Below are positions 36,550 through 45,284 of a DNA stretch of 47,287 nt, piece after piece. Within the stretch, counting starts at the first letter, position 1; each line of letters opens with the position of its first letter. Position numbers and translations under genes: made by a program. Below the pieces are notes generated by a model. That model saw only the letters and a program-made list of their open reading frames with translations. It ran no database searches and was not told the DNA's origin. Origin of the DNA: Hoylesella saccharolytica JCM 17484 (GTDB taxonomy: Bacteria; Bacteroidota; Bacteroidia; Bacteroidales; Bacteroidaceae); the NCBI RefSeq assembly GCF_000614205.1, contig NZ_BAKN01000022.1:1-47287 (forward strand). The letters run 5' to 3'.

Positions 36550-37728
36550 ATGATGAAAACAACAACACGCAACCTACTTTCTATCGCCGTTATGGTCTGG
36601 GTAGCTATCGTTATCGCCTCATGCGGAGGCAAGAAGTTTAGGGTGAGCGGAACGATTACGAATGCAAAAGACTCTGTCTTATACTTTGAAAATATGGGAT
36701 TGAACGGTGCTGTAACCTTTGATAGTGTGAAACTGGATGACAAAGGTACATTTGCTTTCGAACAGTCAGCACCCGAAGCACCCGAGTTTTATCGGCTACG
36801 CATTGCCCAACAAATTATTAACATCGCCATAGACTCTACCGAGAGCATTACAGTTAAGGCCGATTATCCCACCATGTCAACGAGTTATGAGGTGAGCGGA
36901 TCGGAAGATTGCGCCAAAATTAAAGAACTGGCATTACTGCAAATGAACCTGCAAGCTCAGGTAAACCTTATTGCCAACACACCCGAACTGGGTATTAAGG
37001 CGGTGCAAGACAGTGTACAGAGGGTGCTCGAGCAGTATAAGAACAACGTAAAGATGAACTACATCTTTAAAGAACCGATGAAAGCGTATGCTTATTATGC
37101 GCTTTTTCAAACGATTGTGCTGGGCAATGTCAACGCATTGATATTTAATCCGCGCAGCAGCAAAGAAGATGTAAAGGTGTTTGCAGCCGTTGCCACAAGC
37201 TGGGATACCTATTTCCCAAAAGCCGAACGCGGACTGAATTTGCACAATATTGCCATAGAAGGAATGAAAAACATACGCATTGCCGAGAACAATGCACGAA
37301 AAACAATTGCCAATGACAAGATTACAGTGACAGGAGTAATCGATTTGGCACTACCCGATAACAAGGGGCGCGTTCGTCATCTCACCGATTTGAAAGGGCA
37401 AGTGGTGCTGCTCGATTTTCAGGTTTTTGCGACAGAAGGTAGTTTGAAGCGTATTATGATGATGCGCGATCTATATAATAAGTATCATTCTCAGGGTTTT
37501 GAAATCTATCAGGTTTCATTCGATCCACAAGAACATTTCTGGAAAACAAAGACAGAGGCATTGCCTTGGATCAGTGTTTGGGATGAAAGCGGTTCGCAAA
37601 GCAGTGCACTGGTACAATATAATGTACAGTCGTTGCCCACATTTTTCTTAATTGACCGCAACAACGTGTTACAAAAGCGCGACATACAAATTAAAGATAT
37701 CGATGCCGAGATAAAGGCTTTGTTATAA
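36550..37728 (+). CDS. DUF4369/TlpA-like lipoprotein without CxxC
   Basis: Periplasmic lipoprotein of 392 residues (lipobox IASC, Cys25). Residues about 29-125 form a DUF4369 domain (FRVSGTITNAKDSVLYFENM...VTFDSVKLDDKGTFAF), a central helical part follows, and from about 255 a thioredoxin/AhpC-type domain. The domain keeps the strand VVLLDFQ and the cis-proline segment SLPTFFLIDRNN. At the place of WCxxC it reads VFATEGSLKR, so both redox cysteines are missing. A thiol-disulfide role is therefore unlikely; binding or a structural role is inferred. It is one base from the M16 peptidase gene (TAA-T-ATG), so these are co-expressed. Confidence 0.85.
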   Translation: MMKTTTRNLLSIAVMVWVAIVIASCGGKKFRVSGTITNAKDSVLYFENMGLNGAVTFDSVKLDDKGTFAFEQSAPEAPEFYRLRIAQQIINIAIDSTESITVKADYPTMSTSYEVSGSEDCAKIKELALLQMNLQAQVNLIANTPELGIKAVQDSVQRVLEQYKNNVKMNYIFKEPMKAYAYYALFQTIVLGNVNALIFNPRSSKEDVKVFAAVATSWDTYFPKAERGLNLHNIAIEGMKNIRIAENNARKTIANDKITVTGVIDLALPDNKGRVRHLTDLKGQVVLLDFQVFATEGSLKRIMMMRDLYNKYHSQGFEIYQVSFDPQEHFWKTKTEALPWISVWDESGSQSSALVQYNVQSLPTFFLIDRNNVLQKRDIQIKDIDAEIKALL

Positions 37729-37729
37729 T

Positions 37730-39033
37730 ATGCTGACCGATAAGAACAAGAAGGCGATGTGTTCCGATAGTCGGTACTTGTCGCCTGCTTTTAATACACA
37801 TACGCTATCCAATGGTTTGCGCATCATTCATCGCACGAGTGACTCGCCGGTAGTATACTGCGGCTACGAAATCAATGCCGGAACACGATGTGAAAGCAGT
37901 AATGAAGTGGGATTGGCACACTTTTGTGAACACACAACTTTCAAAGGAACTCACCGTCGCAAGGCATGGAACATTATCAATTGCCTGGAAAGTGTGGGCG
38001 GCGATCTCAATGCTTTTACCAACAAGGAAGAAACGGTATATTATGCTGCCATATTGAAAGAGCATGCCGCACGAGCAGTAGATTTGCTCACCGACATAGT
38101 ATTTCACAGCACCTATCCACAGAACGAACTAGACAAAGAGATAGAAGTAATTTGTGACGAGATAGAAAGTTACAACGACTCACCTGCCGAATTGATTTAC
38201 GACAACTTTGAGAATATGGTGTTCAAAGGGCACTCGCTAGGGCATAACATCTTGGGGTCAGCCGCCCGCTTACGAAGTTATACAACCACCGACGTGCAGC
38301 GTTTTGCCCACCGTTTTTACCGTCCGGACAACATGATTTTCTTTGCTTACGGCGACATTGACTTTCAACGACTAGTTAGATGGCTCGAAAAAGCCACTTC
38401 AACATTTACTCCGGCGCAGCCTTACATCGGTCTTTTAGAATCTCAACCCCTACCCGTTTATCAACCACAGACCCTAATTCACGACCTCGGAACTCATCAG
38501 GCACATGTAATGTTGGGCAATCGCGCTTTCTCAACACATCACGAACAGCGTATTCCTCTTTATCTTACGAATAACATTTTAGGTGGCCCCGGGATGAATG
38601 CACGCCTTAACATCGCTCTGCGTGAGCGCCGCGGATTGGTTTATACAGTTGAAAGCAACATGGTAACATATGCCGACACTGGAGTTTGGTGTGTGTATTT
38701 CGGGTGCGACCCGCATGATGTAAAACGATGTTTGCGGCTTGTGCGTAGCGAATTGAACAAACTGATGGATAAGCCTTATCGGATATACAGCTACGTGCAG
38801 CAAAAAAACAAATTAAAGGACAAATCGGAGTGGCTTGTGATAACCGTGAAAGCTTTGCCTTAGATTTCGGAAAAAGCTTTCTACATTACGGGAAACAACG
38901 CGATATACCCGGATTGTTACGTCATATAGAAGCCGTTACCGCCGAACAAATACAGGCTGCTGCGCGCCAAATATTTGACGAAGCACACCTTACAACACTG
39001 GCTTACGTGCCCGCATCAAACGGCAATAAGTGA
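37730..39033 (+). CDS. M16-family zinc peptidase (one-base frameshift)
   Basis: Pitrilysin/processing-peptidase type protein. The inverted zinc motif HFCEH is at residues 64-68 (His64, Glu67, His68), with Glu144 in ICDEIESYND as third ligand. The C-terminal M16 half includes GGPGMNARLNIALRERRGLVYTVESN. The frame breaks near 38775. Adding one base after AAGCC gives KPLSDIQLRAAKKQIKGQIG and joins VACDNRESFALDFGKSFLHY through to the stop at 39033. The repaired length is about 434 residues, one M16 unit. The ATG at 37730 is used; an in-frame ATG at 37757 would also be possible. Cytoplasmic or periplasmic place is unclear as no signal peptide is seen. The flippase gene follows after 27 bp. Confidence 0.9.
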
Positions 39034-39060
39034 CCCATTTGCAAATCATCACCTCGAGAT

Positions 39061-40512
39061 ATGGAAACGCTGAAAGAGAAAACAGCCAAAGGACTTTTTT
39101 GGGGAGCATTGAATAACGTTGTTATGCAACTGATTGGCGTGGCAATGGGGGTGATGATGGGGCGCCTATTGGATGCGCCCGACTTTGGTATGATGGCCAT
39201 GATCAGCATTTTTTCGCTGATTGCCAACGAACTGCAAAACAGCGGATTTAAAGCTGCACTGAATAATATCAAAACGCCAACCGACAATGATTATAATTCG
39301 GTTTTTTGGTTTAACATCGCCGTTGGTGGCGTTTTGTACGTTCTTTTGTTCTTTTCCGCCCCCCTGATTGCCCGTTATTATCACACACCGGCACTTGTTC
39401 CGTTATGTCGTTATGCCTTTTTAAGCTTCGTTTTTTCCAGTTTTGGTACCGCACAATCGGCCTATCTACTTAAAAATCTGATGGCCAAGCAAGTGGCAAA
39501 AGCCAATCTTACTGCCACCATCGTATCAAGTAGCATAGGCGTAGCTATGGCTTGGCAGGAGTTTTCGTATTGGGCACTAGCCACACAAGCCAACCTTTAC
39601 ATCGCCATTAACACCTTACTCTATTGGCATTATTCGCATTGGCGACCCTCATGGCGCATCGATTGGACGCCTGTTCGCCGTATGTTTCGCTTCAGTAGCA
39701 AAATACTCGCATCGGCGGTGCTGACCGACATCAACAACAACATTATGAATATTCTGCTGGGACACTATTATTCGGCACGCGACACAGGCAGCTATAATCA
39801 GGCTTTTCAGTGGCATTCAAAGGCCTATTACCTTATTCAGGGTACGTTGCAACAAGTGGCACAGCCTGTGCTTGTTGATGTGGGTGATGAACGAGAACGG
39901 CAATTACGCATTCTTCGGAAGATGATGCGACTGGCGGCATTTCTTTCTTTTCCGCTGCTTTTCGGCTTAGGTATGGTGTCGCACGAGTTTATTGTCTTCA
40001 CCATCACCGAGAAATGGGCTACCAGCGCCTCGTTTATGCGCCTGCTCTGTATCAGCGGCGCCTTTGTGCCTCTTTCGTTTTTGCTGTCGAATCTTATCAT
40101 TAGCAAAGGTCGTTCGTCGGTATATCTTGGTATCAACGCCGGTTTGGGAGCTGCCCAAATTGCTGCCATGCTCTGCCTTTACCCATACGGTATCCGGCCG
40201 ATGATTATGGCACTGGTGGTTATCAATATTCTTTGCTTTTGGATTTGGGGGCTGTTTGCACGTCATTATGCAGGTTATCAGCTGATGATGATTGCCCGCG
40301 ACACACTTCCTTTTGCCTTGATTGCTCTATGTGTAATGGGCGTTACATGGTTCACAACGCGTTTTATCGACTCACTTCCACTACTTTTACTGGCTCGTGT
40401 CAGCATGGCCAGTCTTCTGTATTTTGTAATTATGAAAGTAGCCGGCGTTGTCGTTTTAAAAGAAATTATAGCCTTTGTCCGCGAAAAAACAAGACGAAAA
40501 CAAAAGACATAA
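39061..40512 (+). CDS. MOP-superfamily polysaccharide flippase
   Basis: Inner-membrane Wzx/WzxC-like lipopolysaccharide or polysaccharide exporter, 483 residues, with about 12-14 hydrophobic segments. Typical segments: an N-terminal KEKTAKGLFWGALNNVVMQLIG, GRLLDAPDFGMMAMISIF, the RFSSKILASAVLTDINNNIMNILLGHYYSARDTGSYNQA loop, and QPVLVDVGDERERQLRILRKMMRLAAFLSFPLLFGLG. No glycosyltransferase lies beside it, so the carried glycan is unknown. Last gene of the TlpA-like, M16, flippase run. Confidence 0.9.
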   Translation: METLKEKTAKGLFWGALNNVVMQLIGVAMGVMMGRLLDAPDFGMMAMISIFSLIANELQNSGFKAALNNIKTPTDNDYNSVFWFNIAVGGVLYVLLFFSAPLIARYYHTPALVPLCRYAFLSFVFSSFGTAQSAYLLKNLMAKQVAKANLTATIVSSSIGVAMAWQEFSYWALATQANLYIAINTLLYWHYSHWRPSWRIDWTPVRRMFRFSSKILASAVLTDINNNIMNILLGHYYSARDTGSYNQAFQWHSKAYYLIQGTLQQVAQPVLVDVGDERERQLRILRKMMRLAAFLSFPLLFGLGMVSHEFIVFTITEKWATSASFMRLLCISGAFVPLSFLLSNLIISKGRSSVYLGINAGLGAAQIAAMLCLYPYGIRPMIMALVVINILCFWIWGLFARHYAGYQLMMIARDTLPFALIALCVMGVTWFTTRFIDSLPLLLLARVSMASLLYFVIMKVAGVVVLKEIIAFVREKTRRKQKT

Positions 40513-40603
40513 TTTCTCAAAGCAAAGTTACACCTTAATTATATATAGCCCCTTGAAACACCAGGCAGCTTGTTAAAGCATTCAATAGGACAACGCGAAA
40601 AGC

Positions 40604-40652
40604 CAAAAAAATCCCGGACAAAATACCGCCTGATACCGTCTTTCGCCCGGGA
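40604..40652 (-). terminator. terminator of the cupin gene
   Basis: On the minus strand CCCGG...CCGGG arms (40647-40651 and 40613-40617) are followed by a U7 run (40605-40611 on the plus strand reads A7). It lies about 25 bp after the cupin stop. Confidence 0.6.
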
Positions 40653-40675
40653 AAACAAAGGGATATTTTTGTTTT

Positions 40676-41001
40676 TTACCCCCGTATCATCGTTAGCACC
40701 ATCTTAAAACGCTTGTGGGCATGTAACGCATGCGGATGATTGGCAGGCATAATAATCATTTCGCCCGTTTTTACAATATGCGCAATACCATCAATACGCA
40801 CTTCAGCCTCACCATCAATCACCTCAACGGTAGCATCAAACGGCGCTGAATGTTCGCTCAATCCCTGCCCTTCATCAAAGGCAAAAAAAGTAATACTGCC
40901 CGCATTGCTATGGGCAAACTCTTTACTAACAATGCCTCCATCAGCATAGTTATTACTTCATTGGGTACAAGCACTTTGGCTTTTTCAATCTTTTGGTCCA
41001 T
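40676..41001 (-). CDS. small cupin protein (one-base frameshift)
   Basis: Single-domain cupin of about 108 residues once repaired, function unknown. From the ATG at 41001 it reads DQKIEKAKVLVPNEVIT. The frame breaks at about 40949. One added base gives YADGGIVSKEFAHSNAG and SITFFAFDEGQGLSEHSAPFDA, then continues to the stop. The two cupin motifs are visible: LSEHSAPFDATVEVIDGEAEVRIDG (G-xHx type) and PANHPHALHAHKRFKM. It is divergent from a Crp-type regulator gene, so control by that regulator is a fair guess. Confidence 0.85.
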
Positions 41002-41054
41002 AATTAATTTATTGAATAATGTTTGTCAAAGCCTCTGCAAATGGCATACCGAAA

Positions 41055-41093
41055 AAAGTTGATAACATTTGTGACCGTCTAAAGAACAACTTT
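41055..41093. promoter_or_regulatory. inverted repeat in the cupin/Crp intergenic region
   Basis: AAAGTTG (41055-41061) and CAACTTT (41087-41093), 25 bp apart, flank the region where both promoters should lie. It could be an operator for the Crp-type regulator; it does not resemble TGTGA-N6-TCACA. Confidence 0.3.
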
Positions 41094-41106
41094 CGTTTTT
41101 TTTGAC

Positions 41107-41114
41107 TATATTTG
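41107..41114 (+). promoter_or_regulatory. -7 element of the Crp-type regulator gene
   Basis: TATATTTG (41107-41114) fits TAnnTTTG, 7 bp before the ATG at 41121. This implies a very short leader or leaderless mRNA. The -33 region is weak. Confidence 0.45.
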
Positions 41115-41120
41115 CAGCGT

Positions 41121-41792
41121 ATGGAATGGAAAATTTTAGAAACACTCAGCCATTGTTCTTTGTTTAGCGGTATCAGCTTACAGCAGCTCGAAGAGATGGT
41201 TGATCACATCAATTGTAAAGTCGTCAAGTTTGACAAAAAAGACATTTACATCCTTGCCGGAATGCCTTATCGGCATGCCGACATAATTCTTGACGGAAAG
41301 ATGGTAGCAAGGATGGTCAGTTTATCTGGAAAATCAGTAGAGGTAAGCAAGCTTTATTCGGGCGATATGGTTGCTCCCGCTTTTCTTTTTGCCCAAAATA
41401 ATATCATGCCAGTGAGTGTAGAAACAGAGGAAGACACAAAAATACTGCGTATGTCGCCTGAAGAATTTGGTCGTTTGATTGATACAAACACCGTAGTACG
41501 ACATAATTTCATCCGTATCTTATCGGATATCGATGTTTTCCTAACAAAAAAGATGCGCATATTAAGTCTTTTTACCGTACGCGAAAAAGTATCTTATTTT
41601 ATTAAAGAAGCAGCTCGAAAGCAAGATTCTAACGTGGTCGTTCTTGATAAATCACGACAGGAGATAGCTGAAAGTTTCGGTATTCAGAAGTTTTCTTTGC
41701 TACGAACTATGTCTGAACTGTCTGCAGCGGGGGCCATACGGGTAGAAGGCAAAAAGATAACCATTCTGGATAATAGTAAGCTCGGAGGGTAA
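41121..41792 (+). CDS. Crp/Fnr-family transcriptional regulator
   Basis: 223-residue regulator with an N-terminal cyclic-nucleotide-binding-type beta-roll (about 15-115, LFSGISLQQLEEMVDHI... SKLYSGDMVAPAFLFA) and a C-terminal winged helix (about 145-215, VREKVSYFIKEAA... KSRQEIAESFGIQKFSLLRTMSELSAAGAIRVEGKKITI). The cAMP-pocket arginine-serine motif and the Fnr N-terminal cysteine cluster are both missing, so the signal is unknown. The start at 41121 is chosen over a TTG at 41112 which overlaps the -7 element. Divergent from the cupin gene. Confidence 0.88.
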   Translation: MEWKILETLSHCSLFSGISLQQLEEMVDHINCKVVKFDKKDIYILAGMPYRHADIILDGKMVARMVSLSGKSVEVSKLYSGDMVAPAFLFAQNNIMPVSVETEEDTKILRMSPEEFGRLIDTNTVVRHNFIRILSDIDVFLTKKMRILSLFTVREKVSYFIKEAARKQDSNVVVLDKSRQEIAESFGIQKFSLLRTMSELSAAGAIRVEGKKITILDNSKLGG

Positions 41793-41814
41793 AAGGTTTT
41801 ACAAGGAAAATTCG

Positions 41815-41822
41815 TACTTTTG
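41815..41822 (+). promoter_or_regulatory. -7 element of metG
   Basis: TACTTTTG (41815-41822) fits TAnnTTTG. It leaves a leader of about 95 bases before the ATG at 41925. No clear -33 TTG. Confidence 0.45.
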
Positions 41823-41924
41823 CAACCGATTCAGTTACTACTCAATAAATTCAATGCAATTGGAGGACATTCGGGCAGCAACATAAGGCACACCAAGTGC
41901 GATATACTTACAAAACATTATTTC

Positions 41925-43969
41925 ATGGAACAGAAAAACTATAAGCGCACCACAGTGACAGCTGCATTGCCGTATGCCAACGGAGGTGTGCATATCGGAC
42001 ATTTAGCCGGAGTATACATCCCGGCAGATATCTACGTGCGCTATCTGCGCCTTAAAAATCAAGACGTTATATTTATAGGTGGCTCCGACGAACACGGTGT
42101 TCCTATCACGATACGTGCCCGCAAAGAGGGAGTTACACCGCAGGATGTGGTAGACCGTTATCATACGATGATTAAGAAGAGCTTTGAAGACTTTGGCATA
42201 TCATTCGATATTTACAGCCGAACAACATCCGAGACACACCATAAGCTGGCTTCCGACTTTTTTCGCAAATTATACGATGACGGCAAATTGCTGGAAAAAG
42301 AAACAGAACAATACTATGATGAAGAGGCAAAACAGTTTTTAGCAGATCGCTACATCGTAGGCGAATGCCCCCATTGCCACAATGAAGGAGCTTACGGAGA
42401 CCAATGTGAGAAATGTGGACGCGACCTTTCGCCTACCGAACTGATTCATCCCAGATCAACCATTAGCGGTTCGCAGCCGGTGTTAAGGAAAACGAAGAAC
42501 TGGTATCTACCACTCGACCACTATCAGAAATGGCTCAAAGCGTGGATACTTGATGGACATAAAGAATGGCGTAGCAATGTTTACGGACAATGTAAGAGCT
42601 GGCTTGACCTTGATTTACAGCCTCGTGCTATGACGCGCGACCTTGATTGGGGTATCCCCGTACCCGTTGAAGGTGCTGACGGAAAAGTACTTTACGTATG
42701 GTTCGACGCCCCATCGGTTATATTTCAAATACTAAAGAATTATTGCCAAACGATTGGGAAAAGTGGTGGAAAGATCCAGAAACACGTCTTATCCACTTTA
42801 TTGGCAAGGATAACATTGTATTTCACTGCATTGTTTTCCCCGTCATGCTCAAAGCGCACGGCGATTTTATCTTACCCGAGAATGTTCCAGCTAACGAATT
42901 TCTTAATCTTGAAGACGATAAGATTTCAACATCAAAGAACTGGGCCGTATGGCTTCACGAGTATTTAAACGATTTTCCCGGGAAGCAAGATGTACTGCGC
43001 TACGTACTCACTGCTAATGCGCCCGAAACGAAAGATAATAACTTTACGTGGAAAGACTTTCAAGAGCGTAATAATAACGAGCTCGTCGCGGTATATGGCA
43101 ACTTCGTTAACCGCGCCTTACAACTCACCAAGAAATACTTTGATAGCATTGTTCCCACCTGCAGAACGTTGCTTGAAGTAGACAAACAAGTCCTTGACGA
43201 GTTGAAAGACGTAAAAGAAAAGATAGAAAGTATGCTCAATGTATTCAAATTCCGCGATGCACAGAAAGAAGCTATGAACTTGGCACGCATCGGAAACAAA
43301 TATATCACTGAATGCGAGCCTTGGAAAGTGTGGAAAACCGACCCACAACGCGTGGAAACCATCCTCTACATTTCCCTGCAATTGGTAGCCCATCTAGCCA
43401 TTGCTTTTGAACCCTTTCTCCCCTTCAGCTCCGCCAAGCTGCGTCGAATGCTCTGTCTCGACAACTTTAAATGGAATCAACTGAACAACACTGAGATATT
43501 AAAGCCGGGACATCGGTTGGCCGAGCCCGAACTGCTCTTTGAGAAAATTGAGGATGAAGCCATTACACTGCAACTCGAAAAGCTAGCCCAAGCCAAGAAA
43601 GAAAACGAAGCCGCAGCTTACAAAGCCCAAGAGATAAAGCCTCTTATCGATTTTGCCGACTTCGAGAAACTCGACATTCGCGTAGGCCATATCTTATCCT
43701 GTGAGAAAGTAAAAAAAGCAGACAAACTGCTCAAATTTACCCTTGACGACGGTAGCGGAACCCTCCGCACCATTGTCAGTGGCATCGCCAAATTCTATCA
43801 ACCTGAAGAACTTGTCGGTCAACAAGTTCTCTTCATCGCCAATCTGGCTCCCCGTCGCCTTATGGGCATCGAAAGTCAAGGCATGATTCTCTCGGCTCAA
43901 GATTTCGACAATACCCTCAGCGTCACCACACTTCTACACAAGGTAAAACCCGGAAGCCAAGTAAGTTAA
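41925..43969 (+). CDS. metG: methionyl-tRNA synthetase (one-base frameshift)
   Basis: Charges tRNA-Met. The start at 41925 gives [20 protein letters not shown], directly leading to HIGH motif HIGHLAG. The zinc knuckle CPHC...CEKC lies near residue 150. The frame breaks in the C run at 42709-42712. One more C turns FDAPSV into [23 protein letters not shown] and joins the second part. That part has the KMSKS-type DKISTSKNW, the anticodon domain, and the C-terminal EMAP/Trbp111-like tRNA-binding domain ([17 protein letters not shown]). The repaired protein is 681 residues, normal for this dimeric type. As the gene is essential, a sequencing error is by far the best explanation. Confidence 0.95.
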
Positions 43970-43993
43970 CACTTTTAAAGAATGAAAAAATGA

Positions 43994-44060
43994 GAAAGTG
44001 AAAAGATGCAGATGTTACATCTTTTCACTTTCTATCATTTTATCGCTGCTTCGCGATAAA
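43994..44060 (+). terminator. two tandem hairpins after metG
   Basis: The first has 15-bp arms (43994-44008 and 44018-44032) followed by TATCATTTTAT. The second has 8-bp arms TTTATCGC/GCGATAAA (44039-44046 and 44053-44060) followed by TTTATAT. Either could end the metG transcript. Confidence 0.6.
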
Positions 44061-44127
44061 TTTATATCAGTTCGGATAAATCATTATTTCGGAATTAAAA
44101 GATATCTCCATCGGTCTCAATACAAAT

Positions 44128-44166
44128 ATAAGGACGCACCATTCGTGCGTCCTTATTTGTTTCTTT
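44128..44166 (+). terminator. hairpin terminator between convergent metG and kor genes
   Basis: 12-bp perfect stem ATAAGGACGCAC/GTGCGTCCTTAT (44128-44139 and 44145-44156), 5-base loop, then TTGTTTCTTT. Confidence 0.7.
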
Positions 44167-44237
44167 CCTACTTTTCTTCTGCAACTCGCCGAAGAAAAGA
44201 TAAGGAGAATTTTACTCGAAAGAATGAGTAGAGGAGA

Positions 44238-45284
44238 TTATTCTACCTCCCAGATATCGTTGGTTTCAAGCAGTTGAGTAAAATTATGATAATGGGCAGT
44301 GCGCTTCACGTCGGCTATTTGTTGTGCAATAGCAGTTTCGTAGGTGGGGGTTTCTACATCGCGTATGATACCTAAAGCCACCGGAAAGCCTTGTTCATTG
44401 CCCATTAGAGCAAGCTTCATCTGCAATGTGTGATCCTCGGCGTGAGCATCATGCACCAATACATCGTCAAGGGTGGCCCCGTTCTCTCCGGGTTTCACTA
44501 CTTTAAGACTAAAGCCGTCTTGCGCAAGCCCATACTCGTTGTTTTCACCGAAGAGCATTTTTTGCCCATGTTGCAAATATATGGCGTTGTTTTTACGACC
44601 TGGACTGGAATAGACGGGGTCGTATATGCCATCATTGAAGATAACACAATGCTGCAATATCTCGCATACTGACGTTCCTTTATGTCGCTGGGCTGCTTTC
44701 ATCAGTTCCACTACTCCACTGTTATCTGTGGCAACGGCGCGACCGAAGAAGTTTCCGCGTGCGCCGAAACATAATTCAGCGGGTCGAAAGGGATTTTCGA
44801 CCGTACCATAGGGTGACGACTTTGAGATAAAGCCACGTGGCGATGTGGGTGAGTATTGTCCTTTGGTAAGGCCGTATATCCGGTTATTGAGCAAGATAAT
44901 GTTAATATCTACATTGCGACGCAACACGTGAATAAAGTGGTTGCCACCAATGGCCAAGCCATCTCCATCACCGCTTACCTGCCATATAGTGAGCTCAGGA
45001 TTGGCCACTTTGGCACCTGTGGCAATGGCGGCTGCGCGACCGTGAATGGTTTGCAGCGCATAGGTATGCATATAATAGGGCAATCGACTGGAGCAGCCTA
45101 TGCCTGATATAACTGCGGTTTGATAAGGGGGAATACCGATGTCAGCCATGGCCTTATGCAGTGATGCCAGAAAAAAATGGTCTCCGCATCCAGGACACCA
45201 ACGTGGCTGACCTTGTTTGTAATCTTGTGCAGAATAAGTCATACTGTTATTACTAGCATTTTCGGGGATTGTTTCATTCTTCAT
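44238..45284 (-). CDS. korB: 2-oxoacid:ferredoxin oxidoreductase beta subunit
   Basis: Beta subunit of a 2-oxoacid (probably 2-oxoglutarate) ferredoxin oxidoreductase, holding thiamine diphosphate and one iron-sulfur cluster. The 348-residue protein has cluster cysteines in WCPGCGDH (Cys30, Cys33) and GIGCSS (Cys64), with a further cysteine in CEILQHC. The TPP motif is VSGDGDGLAIGGNHFIHVLRRN with LLNNRIYGLTKGQ (about 104-142). The ATG overlaps the stop of the alpha subunit gene by 4 bases. Choice of 2-oxoglutarate as substrate rests on resemblance to Bacteroidota KorAB and is not proven. Confidence 0.92.
   Translation of the reverse strand: MKNETIPENASNNSMTYSAQDYKQGQPRWCPGCGDHFFLASLHKAMADIGIPPYQTAVISGIGCSSRLPYYMHTYALQTIHGRAAAIATGAKVANPELTIWQVSGDGDGLAIGGNHFIHVLRRNVDINIILLNNRIYGLTKGQYSPTSPRGFISKSSPYGTVENPFRPAELCFGARGNFFGRAVATDNSGVVELMKAAQRHKGTSVCEILQHCVIFNDGIYDPVYSSPGRKNNAIYLQHGQKMLFGENNEYGLAQDGFSLKVVKPGENGATLDDVLVHDAHAEDHTLQMKLALMGNEQGFPVALGIIRDVETPTYETAIAQQIADVKRTAHYHNFTQLLETNDIWEVE

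Noticed and set aside
37730..38863. Genuine truncated M16 pseudogene
   Set aside because: The remaining coding sequence continues with full conservation in the next frame. The pattern equals the other seven single-base losses.
43998..44231. Open frame of 77 codons between metG and korB
   Set aside because: It covers two metG terminator hairpins and a third terminator hairpin, has no family features, and its composition is that of non-coding AT-rich DNA.
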